A DNA stretch of 6,952 nucleotides from CAYWEP01 sp964613075 (GTDB lineage: Bacteria > Patescibacteriota > Microgenomatia > Levybacterales > UBA12049), in the NCBI GenBank assembly GCA_964613075.1, contig CAZTFV010000057.1, forward strand, positions 1 to 6,952, written 5' to 3'. Below the pieces are notes generated by a model. That model was not told the DNA's origin. It worked only from the letters and a program-made list of their open reading frames with translations, and did no database searches. Position numbers and translations under genes: made by a program. Positions 1 through 5,578 of the stretch are shown here, piece by piece. Position 1 is the stretch's first letter, and each line of letters starts with the position of its first letter.

Positions 1-198
1 ACTGTTGAGGATCATTTTGAGCATGGAGGTCTCGGGGATTTTGTTTTATCTGCAGTTTCTGATACAGGTGCGAAGGTAGTAAAGATGGCGGTAGATCATA
101 TTTCCCGCTCCGGTGGCAAAGACGAATTACTGGATGATGCTGGGATTTCCGCAAAACATATTATTGAGAAAGTAAAAGAGTTGGTCGTGCATGGATGA
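1..198 (+). CDS. Transketolase family protein, C-terminal fragment (5' end outside window)
   Basis: Frame 1 is open from the first base to a TGA at 196-198, giving the last 65 residues of a protein that begins upstream. The fragment opens with TVEDHFEHGGLGDFV, which resembles the strand-turn of the transketolase C-terminal domain (usually E-x-H-x3-GG-x-G). It ends in a segment like the family tail, GGKDELLDDAGISAKHII followed by a basic helix. In the family this domain follows the thiamine-diphosphate and pyrimidine-binding domains and helps dimer packing; the enzyme transfers two-carbon ketol units in the pentose phosphate pathway. Many bacteria split transketolase into two subunits, and this could be the C-terminal subunit, but the window is too short to tell. 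DXS and the pyruvate dehydrogenase E1 beta subunit share the fold; the tail favours transketolase. Its stop codon overlaps the next start by 8 bp, which suggests translational coupling. Confidence 0.8.
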   Translation, partial: TVEDHFEHGGLGDFVLSAVSDTGAKVVKMAVDHISRSGGKDELLDDAGISAKHIIEKVKELVVHG

Positions 199-808
199 TA
201 CATCTTTTCCAAATGATAACCCGACAAGAGAGATCAGGCGGCATATTGCTTCACCGCGCCTAAGGCAATCGTATCAGCGCGTAAGGCCTCAACCTCAGAT
301 TGATGGCGATTCAATACAGGAATCTGATAAAGAAGCAGAGAAAAAAGATAAGAAGAGGAGACGTAAAAAAAAAGAACGAAAACCTAATATACTCGGTGGA
401 GGCTTGGCCATTTTTTCAATTGTTATCGTCTTTCTCCTTTTGAATTCTTTTTCTCAGGATTCTGAATCTCAAGTAGAGGGCTTGCAAACACAGCAGAAAT
501 CAGACAAACAAGCTGCTAAAGCGATGCAACGGTTGCAGTCTAATGCACAAAAAACGCTTAATTCTCTCAAGAAGCAATCCGAGAACGTTAATGTACTTGA
601 TGTTACTACACAATCTCAGCAAGTTGAGAAATTGGAAAATGACTTGGAAGCGGTTAAATCACTTCCGCAACAAATTTCACAGACATTGTCAGAGCAAGGG
701 AATGAGACAGTAGAAAATGCTTTGCAGCCTATTTTCCGATTGCAAAAAATTATACAGGATGCTGTGGGAGTAAAGGATGTGATTTTGGAAAAAATTAAGG
801 AGCTGTAA
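191..808 (+). CDS. Membrane-anchored coiled-coil protein of unknown function, 205 aa
   Basis: I do not recognise a named family. Residues 1-50 are polar and rich in Arg, Gln and Asp and look disordered. Residues 51-64 are an almost unbroken Lys/Arg run, followed by one hydrophobic helix at about 67-85 (GGGLAIFSIVIVFLLL). The basic run before the helix predicts an inside N-terminus with the C-terminal part outside. Residues 90-205 are Gln/Lys/Glu-rich and probably helical, with heptad-like spacing around 100-130 and 140-168, so a coiled coil is likely. There are no cysteines and no catalytic motif. The ATG at 191 lies inside the end of the transketolase gene (ATGGATGA, 8-bp overlap), so the two are probably co-translated although no functional link is evident. 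A membrane-tethered scaffold or envelope protein would fit, but that is inference from architecture. Confidence 0.8.
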   Translation: MDDTSFPNDNPTREIRRHIASPRLRQSYQRVRPQPQIDGDSIQESDKEAEKKDKKRRRKKKERKPNILGGGLAIFSIVIVFLLLNSFSQDSESQVEGLQTQQKSDKQAAKAMQRLQSNAQKTLNSLKKQSENVNVLDVTTQSQQVEKLENDLEAVKSLPQQISQTLSEQGNETVENALQPIFRLQKIIQDAVGVKDVILEKIKEL

Positions 809-831
809 AGGATAGTATAAGGATAATATAT

Positions 832-926
832 TGTTCGAGCTTGTCGAGAACTGAAACTATTGTTTGAGTGTTGCATTGTTATATTGTTACTTCTCGACTT
901 GTCGCCAGAGGCGAGTCGCTTGAAGA
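832..926. repeat. Split palindromic repeat, copy A
   Basis: The left arm at 832-851 (TGTTCGAGCTTGTCGAGAAC) and the right arm around 890-926 (CTTCTCGACTTGTCG, then GAGTCGCTTGAAGA) form an imperfect inverted repeat around a 38-nt AT-rich spacer. The right arm contains its own small hairpin (TCGCC-AGA-GGCGA, about 902-914). The arms match the core of the element at 3297-3352 but not its outer terminal repeats. The element fills most of the gap between the 205-aa gene and the Nramp gene and comes within about 10 nt of the Nramp start. It looks like a dispersed REP-like palindrome; whether it affects RNA stability or termination cannot be read from the sequence. Confidence 0.65.
877..885 (+). promoter_or_regulatory. 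Possible extended -10 promoter element for the Nramp gene
   Basis: TGTTATATT matches the extended -10 form (TG-N followed by a 5/6 match to TATAAT). It lies in the AT-rich spacer of repeat copy A, 51 nt before the Nramp ATG. No convincing -35 box is found 16-18 nt upstream. If real, the transcript would start near 892 and its leader would contain the right arm of the palindrome. The region is AT-rich, so a chance match is quite possible. Confidence 0.25.
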
Positions 927-936
927 ATAGAGTCTT

Positions 937-2193
937 ATGAATAAATTAAAACGTTTTTTAAAGCTTCTTGGCCCCGGATTTATTACCGGAGCCTCTGATG
1001 ATGATCCGTCAGGGATCGGGACTTATTCGCAGACCGGATCTTTATTTGGTTTTGCGCAACTTTGGACTGCGCTTTTTTCTTTTCCAATGATGGCTTCGGT
1101 CCAGGAAATGTGCGGAAGAATAGGACTTATTACTGGTCATGGGTTGGCGGGTGTTTTAAGAAAGTATTATTCACAAAAACTCCTATCTGTTGCAGTATTG
1201 CTTTTGGTTATAGCAAATATCATTAATATTGGCGCGGATCTGGGTGCGATGGCAGCATCGGCTCAGCTTATTTTTAATATTCATTTTGTTTTTTTACTGT
1301 TATTTATGGTGGTTATGACGCTTACATTGGAAATATTTATTTCGTATAAGACTTATTCAAAGTATTTAAAATATCTGACTTTTTCTCTTTTTGCCTATGT
1401 TATTACGGCATTTGTTGTGAAGGTTGATTGGCAGAAGGCATTGATATCATCGTTTGTTCCGTATTTTGTGTTTACGAAAGAGTACCTGCTAAATATCGTT
1501 GCGATTTTCGGAACAACAATTTCTCCTTATTTGTTTTTCTGGCAGGCCAACCAGGAAGTTGAGGAAGAAATAGAACATCATAAATTGCGAAGTCTTGGTG
1601 CGGGCATACCGAAAATAACTCCAAAAGATGTTTCAAGCTTGCGCATTGATACAATAGTCGGCATGTTTTTCTCCAATGCTGTGATGTGGTTTATTATTAT
1701 TACAACTGGTGCTACATTACATCCCGCAGGGATACTGAATATTCAGACAGCGCATCAGGCTGCATTGGCGCTAAGGCCAGCTGCTGGAGATTTTGCTTTT
1801 CTTCTTTTTGCAGGAGGTATAATTGGTACAGGGCTTTTAGCCGTGCCGATTTTATCAGGGTCTGCTTCTTATGCTGTGTCAGAAGCATTTAATTGGCATG
1901 CAGGATTGAGTTTGAAGCTTAAAAAAGCACATGGATTTTATGGCATTATAGCGGTAGCAACAGTCGCCGGTCTTGCAATCAATTTCATTGGTATAAATCC
2001 TATACAAGCACTATATTATACCGCGGTTGTAAACGGTGTCATTGCCCCGCCTCTTTTGGTGATGATTATTCTGATCGCCAATAACAAAAGGATTATGGGA
2101 AAATATGTCAATACAGCGCTATTGAATGTGTTGGGTATAGCTACTGTTGTTATAATGTCCATTGCATCAATTGCGCTACTATTGAATTTTTGA
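937..2193 (+). CDS. Divergent Nramp-family divalent metal transporter, 418 aa
   Basis: This is an integral membrane protein with about eleven hydrophobic helices, the size and build of the Nramp (SLC11/MntH) family, which imports divalent cations with protons. The start LGPGFITGASDDDPSG (residues 11-26) is the family's first helix with its broken metal-binding turn, and VQEMCGRIGLITG (55-67) is also characteristic. The binding site departs from classical MntH. The helix-1 motif DPGN is DPSG here (23-26), losing the Asn ligand. The helix-6 segment is GTTISPY (192-198), where classical members have an A-x-V-M-P-H pattern, so the Met ligand is absent. Such proteins form a separate branch usually annotated only as Nramp family, and related branches include Mg2+ carriers (NRMTs). 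Substrate therefore cannot be assumed to be Mn2+ or Fe2+, and I give no mntH symbol. The acidic loop EVEEEIEHH (207-215) is cytoplasmic by the family's topology. No strong ribosome binding site precedes the ATG. Confidence 0.9.
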   Translation: MNKLKRFLKLLGPGFITGASDDDPSGIGTYSQTGSLFGFAQLWTALFSFPMMASVQEMCGRIGLITGHGLAGVLRKYYSQKLLSVAVLLLVIANIINIGADLGAMAASAQLIFNIHFVFLLLFMVVMTLTLEIFISYKTYSKYLKYLTFSLFAYVITAFVVKVDWQKALISSFVPYFVFTKEYLLNIVAIFGTTISPYLFFWQANQEVEEEIEHHKLRSLGAGIPKITPKDVSSLRIDTIVGMFFSNAVMWFIIITTGATLHPAGILNIQTAHQAALALRPAAGDFAFLLFAGGIIGTGLLAVPILSGSASYAVSEAFNWHAGLSLKLKKAHGFYGIIAVATVAGLAINFIGINPIQALYYTAVVNGVIAPPLLVMIILIANNKRIMGKYVNTALLNVLGIATVVIMSIASIALLLNF

Positions 2194-2196
2194 TTC

Positions 2197-2249
2197 GTCA
2201 TCCTCAACGTGATTGAGGATCTTTTGATTCTCGCTTTCGCGAGAATGAC
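2197..2249. repeat. Double-hairpin palindromic repeat between the Nramp gene and prfB
   Basis: Two perfect 8-bp hairpins sit side by side: ATCCTCAA-CGTGA-TTGAGGAT (2200-2220) and ATTCTCGC-TTTC-GCGAGAAT (2227-2246). They are enclosed by GTCAT (2197-2201) and ATGAC (2245-2249), so the unit can also fold as one cruciform. Its wording (GTCATCCTCA ... GAGAATGAC) is that of a dispersed repeat type common in many bacterial genomes. It begins 3 nt after the Nramp stop and ends 10 nt before the chosen prfB start. The first hairpin is followed by CTTTTG, a weak terminator-like tract. The repeat has no stop codon in the prfB frame, so gene finders may extend prfB into it. Confidence 0.75.
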
Positions 2250-2259
2250 ACGGGAGTAT

Positions 2260-3267
2260 ATGGAAGAAATTAGAGAGCGTGCAAATAAACTCTTGCAAAA
2301 AGTTAACATTGACGAGAAAAGAAAGCAGCTGCGGCTCTTGGAAGCTGCAAGCATGAAGCCGAATTTTTGGCAGGATCACACGAAAGCTGCTAGAACAATG
2401 AAAGAGTTATCTGCTTTGCAAAAAGAAATAGAGGAGTTGGAATTGCTGCAAATGTGGGTTGAGGAAGGAGCAGAGAAAGAAGCAGGTGAGCTTCTCAAAA
2501 AACTTGAAATGCTTTTGTATTTTTCAGGTGAACATGACGAATCAGGTGCAATTATTGCTATCCATTCGGGACAAGGTGGCACGGAAGCGATGGACTGGGC
2601 AGAAATGCTTTTTCGTATGTATACCCGCTATTTCGAGAAGCAGGGGTGGGAGTATGAGGTTATCGATGAGACACCGGGGGAAGAGGCGGGTTTAAAAAGT
2701 GTTACTATCTCTGTTAACGGCAAATATGCGTACGGTCAACTGAAACACGAGGCGGGAGTACATCGGCTCGTTCGTCAGTCGCCATTTAATGCCGATAAGC
2801 TTCGCCAAACTTCATTTGCCATGGTTGAGGTGCTTCCACAAATAGAGCGCGAGACCGAAATCCAGATAAAAGACGACGAAGTTGAATTTGAGGCATTCCG
2901 TTCAGGCGGACACGGCGGACAGAATGTCAATAAAGTTTCAACTGCAGTGCGAGTCAGGCATATTCCAACAGGGCTCGTGGTGACCGCGCAGTCTGAACGA
3001 TACCAGAACCAGAACAGAGAGAATGCGATGAAGCATTTGCGGGCTCTTTTATGGATGAAACAGGAAGAACAGCACAAAAAAGAAGAAATGCGGCTTAAGG
3101 GCGGGTACAAAACCCCCGGCTGGGGAAATCAGATCAGATCCTACGTGTTGCATCCTTATCGTATGGTAAAGGATTTACGGACAAATTTTGAGACTTCCAA
3201 CACCGACGCGGTGCTTGACGGGAATATCGACGGGTTCATAGAAGAGGAATTACGACAGCTCTCCTAG
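2260..3267 (+). CDS. prfB: Peptide chain release factor 2 (RF2), 335 aa, no programmed frameshift
   Basis: RF2 recognises UAA and UGA stop codons in the ribosomal A site and triggers release of the finished protein. The stop-codon-reading tripeptide is SPF (residues 174-176 in HRLVRQSPFN), which is the RF2 form; RF1 has PxT. The catalytic GGQ loop is at 219-221 (SGGHGGQNVN). The helical N-terminal domain (about 1-85, with the family PNFW segment) and the late motif WGNQIRSYVL are also present. The frame is open from GTG 2209, but residues before 2260 would be encoded by the palindromic repeat. ATG 2260 has a nearby GGGAG (2252-2256, close spacing) and gives a normal family N-terminus. In E. 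coli and many other bacteria an in-frame TGA near codon 25 forces an autoregulatory +1 frameshift; here that region (KVNIDEK) has no TGA and the gene reads straight through. Its TAG stop lies at the edge of a MITE-like insertion. Confidence 0.96.
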   Translation: MEEIRERANKLLQKVNIDEKRKQLRLLEAASMKPNFWQDHTKAARTMKELSALQKEIEELELLQMWVEEGAEKEAGELLKKLEMLLYFSGEHDESGAIIAIHSGQGGTEAMDWAEMLFRMYTRYFEKQGWEYEVIDETPGEEAGLKSVTISVNGKYAYGQLKHEAGVHRLVRQSPFNADKLRQTSFAMVEVLPQIERETEIQIKDDEVEFEAFRSGGHGGQNVNKVSTAVRVRHIPTGLVVTAQSERYQNQNRENAMKHLRALLWMKQEEQHKKEEMRLKGGYKTPGWGNQIRSYVLHPYRMVKDLRTNFETSNTDAVLDGNIDGFIEEELRQLS

Positions 3268-3378
3268 TAATCGCTCAGGATTTGACAAAGAAGTTATTGT
3301 TCGAGCGTAGTCGAGAACATAACTTCTCGACTCGCTACGCTCGCTCGAAGAATATTTTGTCAAATCCTGACATATTAC
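3267..3378. mobile_element. 112-bp MITE-like element with 23-bp terminal inverted repeats
   Basis: The left end (3267-3289) reads GTAAT, CGC, TCAGGATTTGACAAA. The right end (3356-3378), reverse-complemented, reads GTAAT, ATG, TCAGGATTTGACAAA. The ends therefore match at 20 of 23 positions, with a perfect 15-bp inner block. An 8-9 bp direct duplication abuts both ends, so this looks like a non-autonomous transposed element, a miniature inverted-repeat element without a transposase. GTAA termini and 8-bp duplications are the known rules of the IS66 family, so mobilisation by an IS66-type transposase is the best inference; none is visible in the window. The interior carries a second palindrome (3297-3352) shared with the repeat at 832-926. 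It inserted at the prfB stop codon without changing the protein. The whole element could fold into a long hairpin in RNA, but no T-tract follows it, so it is not a standard terminator. Confidence 0.72.
3297..3352. repeat. Palindromic repeat, copy B (core of the MITE-like element)
   Basis: The left arm TTGTTCGAGCGTAGTCGAGAAC (split as TTGTTCGAGC at 3297-3306 and GTAGTCGAGAAC at 3307-3318) is followed after 4 nt by a right arm at 3323-3352. The right arm contains CTTCTCGACTCGC, TACGC and TCGCTCGAAGAA. It pairs with the left arm but carries two extra 4-nt insertions (CGCT-type) that would bulge out. The arms match copy A at 832-926, where the spacer is 38 nt instead of 4. The core is thus found with and without the surrounding GTAAT inverted repeats. 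Confidence 0.7.
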
Positions 3379-3389
3379 CTCTCCTAGGG

Positions 3390-3418
3390 TTGCGAAAGAG
3401 TGGGAAATGTGCTTTACT
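3390..3418 (+). promoter_or_regulatory. Possible promoter directly upstream of the 3429 gene
   Basis: TTGCGA (3390-3395, 4/6 match to the -35 consensus) and TTTACT (3413-3418, 4/6 match to the -10) are 17 nt apart. TGC immediately before the -10 gives the extended -10 form. Transcription would start around 3425-3426, only 3-4 nt before the ATG, so the message would be nearly leaderless, which fits the missing ribosome binding site. Both boxes are imperfect and the call is tentative. Confidence 0.3.
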
Positions 3419-3428
3419 AAGTGTTACA

Positions 3429-3893
3429 ATGGATCAATCCAAGGAAAGAGAGAAGGATACTGCCCTGATGCATGATTTTACTGATGGGCTAAGAAAATCC
3501 ATGTCTACACCAAGACTTCTGATTTTACTTCTTATTGTTGCCCTTTTGGGAGTTGGCACAGGATATTTTCTGGCGACAGGCTCTGGATCAGGTTTGGCAG
3601 GTGTTGGTGACAAGCTAAAAGCAGGTTCCCTCTCAAAAGGAAAAGTAGTTGGTTCAGATGATCTTAAAACGTATAAAGATATAGCGGAGGGGATTTTGAA
3701 AGAAGGAGGCCTTGAAGGGGAAGGACAGTATCATCTTGAGCGGGCGGGTGGGCCAAGTCAAAACGTTTATCTTACCTCATTTATAGTTGATCTCTCACAA
3801 TTCCTGAATAAGAAAATTAAGGTATGGGGTCAGACACAGAAAGCCCAGAAGGCAGGTTGGCTTATGGATGTCGGCCGAGTTGAGGTTCTCTAG
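3429..3893 (+). CDS. Small membrane-anchored protein with possible OB-like C-terminal domain, 154 aa
   Basis: I do not know a named family, but this layout resembles conserved hypothetical proteins of Patescibacteria. Residues 1-27 are charged and cytoplasmic. A single helix lies at about 29-49 (RLLILLLIVALLGVGTGYF), followed by a Gly/Ser linker and an external part. The C-terminal 60 residues contain short beta-rich segments: GQYHLERAGG (99-108), QNVYLTSFIVDL (111-122) and KIKVWGQTQKAQKAGWLMDV (129-148). These would suit a small barrel such as an OB fold, perhaps binding a ligand or partner outside the membrane; that is inference. The frame is open back to TTG 3282, but those 49 codons run through the MITE-like element and do not look like a real N-terminus. 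ATG 3429 is preferred. ATG 3468 is an alternative, with AGAGAAGG about 11 nt upstream. ftsE starts 27 bp downstream, so the gene may belong to the same transcript. Confidence 0.75.
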   Translation: MDQSKEREKDTALMHDFTDGLRKSMSTPRLLILLLIVALLGVGTGYFLATGSGSGLAGVGDKLKAGSLSKGKVVGSDDLKTYKDIAEGILKEGGLEGEGQYHLERAGGPSQNVYLTSFIVDLSQFLNKKIKVWGQTQKAQKAGWLMDVGRVEVL

Positions 3894-3920
3894 ATTTCTC
3901 TCTTCAGAAAATCCATTTAT

Positions 3921-4685
3921 ATGATTAAGCTTAATAATGTTACAAAAACGTATGGTACGGGCGTTTCAGCGTTATCTGATGTCACCCTTCATATCGAGAA
4001 GGGTGAATTTGTTTTTGTTGTCGGCCCTTCAGGATCGGGAAAAACTACGCTTTTTCGTTTGTTGATCCGTGAAATACTTCCTAGCAAAGGAGCGATTATT
4101 GTCAATGATTGGGATATTACAAAGTTACCAAACAGCAAAATTCCCAGTCTCCGAAGAAAAATCGGCGTAGTCTTTCAGGATCTAAAACTTCTCATGGATA
4201 GAACAATTCTTGAGAATATCCTTCTCCCGCTTGAGGTGTCTAAAGTTGAGCACAAAGAAGCTCTTAAAAGAGCGGAGGAGATATTGCAACAGGTTAGTAT
4301 TCATGAGCAAAAAGATAAATTCCCGATTCAGCTGTCAGGCGGAGAGCTGCAGCGAGCGGCGATCGCGCGCGCTCTGGTATTTGGTCCTGATATTTTGCTT
4401 GCGGATGAACCGACAGGTAATTTGGATATCACAACGTCCTGGGAAATAGTTAAATTGCTTCAGGATATAAATAAGCGTGGTACAACGGTTCTTATGGCAA
4501 CACACAATAATGATATCGTCAACAGTCTGCTCAAGCGGATTGTTGCACTGGAGAAAGGGCTTATTGTCAAAGATGAGAAAAGAGAGGGGAAAGCGGAAGA
4601 GTCAAAGGAGACAAAGGATAAAAAGGGGACCCATTCGACAAGCTCAGGGCAAGCAAAGGAGCCGGAGGAGAAAAAAGAGAAGTAA
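3921..4685 (+). CDS. ftsE: Cell division ATP-binding protein FtsE
   Basis: This is the cytoplasmic ATPase of the FtsEX complex, which uses ATP binding and hydrolysis to change FtsX conformation and so switch peptidoglycan hydrolases on and off at the division site. All ABC motifs are intact: Walker A GPSGSGKT (35-42), Q-loop Gln86 in VVFQDLKLL, signature LSGGE (138-142), Walker B ILLADE (158-163) with TGNLD as D-loop region, and switch His195 (MATHN). FVVGPSGSGKTT and FQDLKLL are typical of FtsE rather than of other ABC ATPases, and ftsX follows after 3 bp. The ATPase core ends near residue 215. The remaining 40 residues are a Lys/Glu-rich tail not needed by the fold, and they contain a translated dispersed repeat (THSTSSGQAK, 237-246). 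No clear ribosome binding site precedes the ATG. Confidence 0.95.
   Translation: MIKLNNVTKTYGTGVSALSDVTLHIEKGEFVFVVGPSGSGKTTLFRLLIREILPSKGAIIVNDWDITKLPNSKIPSLRRKIGVVFQDLKLLMDRTILENILLPLEVSKVEHKEALKRAEEILQQVSIHEQKDKFPIQLSGGELQRAAIARALVFGPDILLADEPTGNLDITTSWEIVKLLQDINKRGTTVLMATHNNDIVNSLLKRIVALEKGLIVKDEKREGKAEESKETKDKKGTHSTSSGQAKEPEEKKEK
4631..4654. repeat. Dispersed repeat fragment inside the 3' end of ftsE
   Basis: The sequence CCATTCGACAAGCTC then AGGGCAAGC is the type of dispersed repeat whose translation gives the recognisable peptide HSTSSGQAK. It shares the TTCGA...AGCTC wording with the left arm at 832-851 on the opposite strand (GAGCTTGTCGA). It lies in frame in the FtsE tail at residues 238-245, adds no stop codon, and leaves the downstream charged tail in the same frame. 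Confidence 0.6.
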
Positions 4686-4688
4686 CAT

Positions 4689-5561
4689 ATGAAATCTTTA
4701 CGGACTACGTGGAATCATATCAGACGATCGCCATATCAAGCGTTTGCTGCGATTCTTGTTATGATGCAGACATTTTTTCTTATTTCGGTTTTCAGCTTTA
4801 TTATCGGAGGATCTACCAGTGTTATCGATTACTTTGAATCTATTCCGCAAGTCAGCGCTTTTTTCAAAGATGAGGCAAAACCGGAAGAAGTAAGCGCATT
4901 GCAGAATCAGCTGCAAACAACCGGTAAAGTTTCCAGTATTAAATACGTGTCCAAGCAAGATGCGCTCAATATTTATCAAAGTCAGTTTAAGGATGATCCG
5001 TTACTGTTGGAGCTGGTAACTGCAGATATTCTGCCTGCTTCTATTGATGTTCGGACGTATGAAATCACGGAGTTGAATAGTATCTCAAATATGCTTAAAA
5101 GTTCTCCGATTGTCGATAACGTGGCGGTACCCCTGGATGTTGTTTCGAATTTGGTTGAGGTGACGAGCGCTCTTAGAAAGGCAGGAGTCATTGTCATTAT
5201 CATTTTAGTCATGGTATCGACCTTCATTATGGCGATTATTATCGGATTTAAGATTTCTCAGAAGCGGGAAGAGATAGAGATCATGCGCTTGTTAAGCGCG
5301 ACAAATTGGTATATTCGCTGGCCGTTTCTCTATGAAGGAATATTGTACGGGATCATCGGTGCGGTTTTCGGTTGGTTATTCGCAACAGGAGGATTATTGT
5401 ACTTCGGACCGCTCTTTAAATCATTGTCTATTCTTCAATCTATTACATTGTTACCCGAAACTCCTCTTTTTCTCTTCGGATTACTGGGAGTCGAGGTGGT
5501 TGCCGCTATAGTTCTTGGCATTGCTGCCAGCTTCTTGGCTGTTCTCCGGTATCTGAAGTAA
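4689..5561 (+). CDS. ftsX: Cell division protein FtsX
   Basis: This is the membrane subunit of FtsEX, 290 residues, with the family's usual four-helix plan. TM1 lies at about 19-40. A large external loop follows at about 45-160, then TM2 at about 165-187, TM3 at about 213-238 and TM4 at about 258-285. The segment QKREEIEIMRLLSATNWYIR (191-210) between TM2 and TM3 is the conserved cytoplasmic stretch that contacts FtsE, and WPFLYEG just after it is also typical. In EnvC, PcsB and RipC systems the external loop binds the coiled coil of the hydrolase or activator, so the M23 protein encoded 17 bp downstream is the obvious partner. The gene starts 3 bp after the ftsE stop, so the two are almost certainly co-transcribed and made in matched amounts. 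Confidence 0.95.
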   Translation: MKSLRTTWNHIRRSPYQAFAAILVMMQTFFLISVFSFIIGGSTSVIDYFESIPQVSAFFKDEAKPEEVSALQNQLQTTGKVSSIKYVSKQDALNIYQSQFKDDPLLLELVTADILPASIDVRTYEITELNSISNMLKSSPIVDNVAVPLDVVSNLVEVTSALRKAGVIVIIILVMVSTFIMAIIIGFKISQKREEIEIMRLLSATNWYIRWPFLYEGILYGIIGAVFGWLFATGGLLYFGPLFKSLSILQSITLLPETPLFLFGLLGVEVVAAIVLGIAASFLAVLRYLK

Positions 5562-5578
5562 TAGCGTAATTATCGCGT

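Larger units (their letters stand above)
3259..3387. repeat. Flanking 8-9 bp direct repeats (putative target-site duplication)
   Basis: CTCTCCTAG occurs at 3259-3267 and again at 3379-3387, immediately outside the inverted repeats of the 112-bp element. The ninth base (G3267) can also be counted as the first base of the left inverted repeat, so the duplication is 8 bp (CTCTCCTA) with a chance ninth match. Removing one copy plus the element would leave prfB ending in the same codons (CTC TCC TAG) followed by GGTTGCG. That is the expected appearance of an uninterrupted ancestral site. Confidence 0.75.

Noticed and set aside
2209..2259. GTG 2209 or ATG 2245 as the prfB start
   Set aside because: Both lie inside the double-hairpin repeat and give residues foreign to RF2; ATG 2260 has GGGAG just upstream and a normal N-terminus.
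2016..2379. Minus-strand open frames over the Nramp 3' end and the prfB 5' end
   Set aside because: They overlap two well-supported + strand genes and pass through the palindromic repeat. Their translations show no family motif or plausible domain.
2775..3110. 111-codon minus-strand open frame inside prfB
   Set aside because: It lies opposite the SPF and GGQ regions of a clear RF2 gene; the Cys/Ser-rich translation is typical of an antisense shadow.
3275..3370. The long inverted repeat after prfB as an ordinary Rho-independent terminator
   Set aside because: No T-tract follows the right arm, and the abutting direct duplications and GTAAT ends fit an inserted element better. It may still affect RNA ends.
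5562..5578. Separate promoter for the M23 gene in the gap after ftsX
   Set aside because: The gap is only 17 bp and shows no clear -10/-35 pair; co-transcription with ftsEX is simpler.
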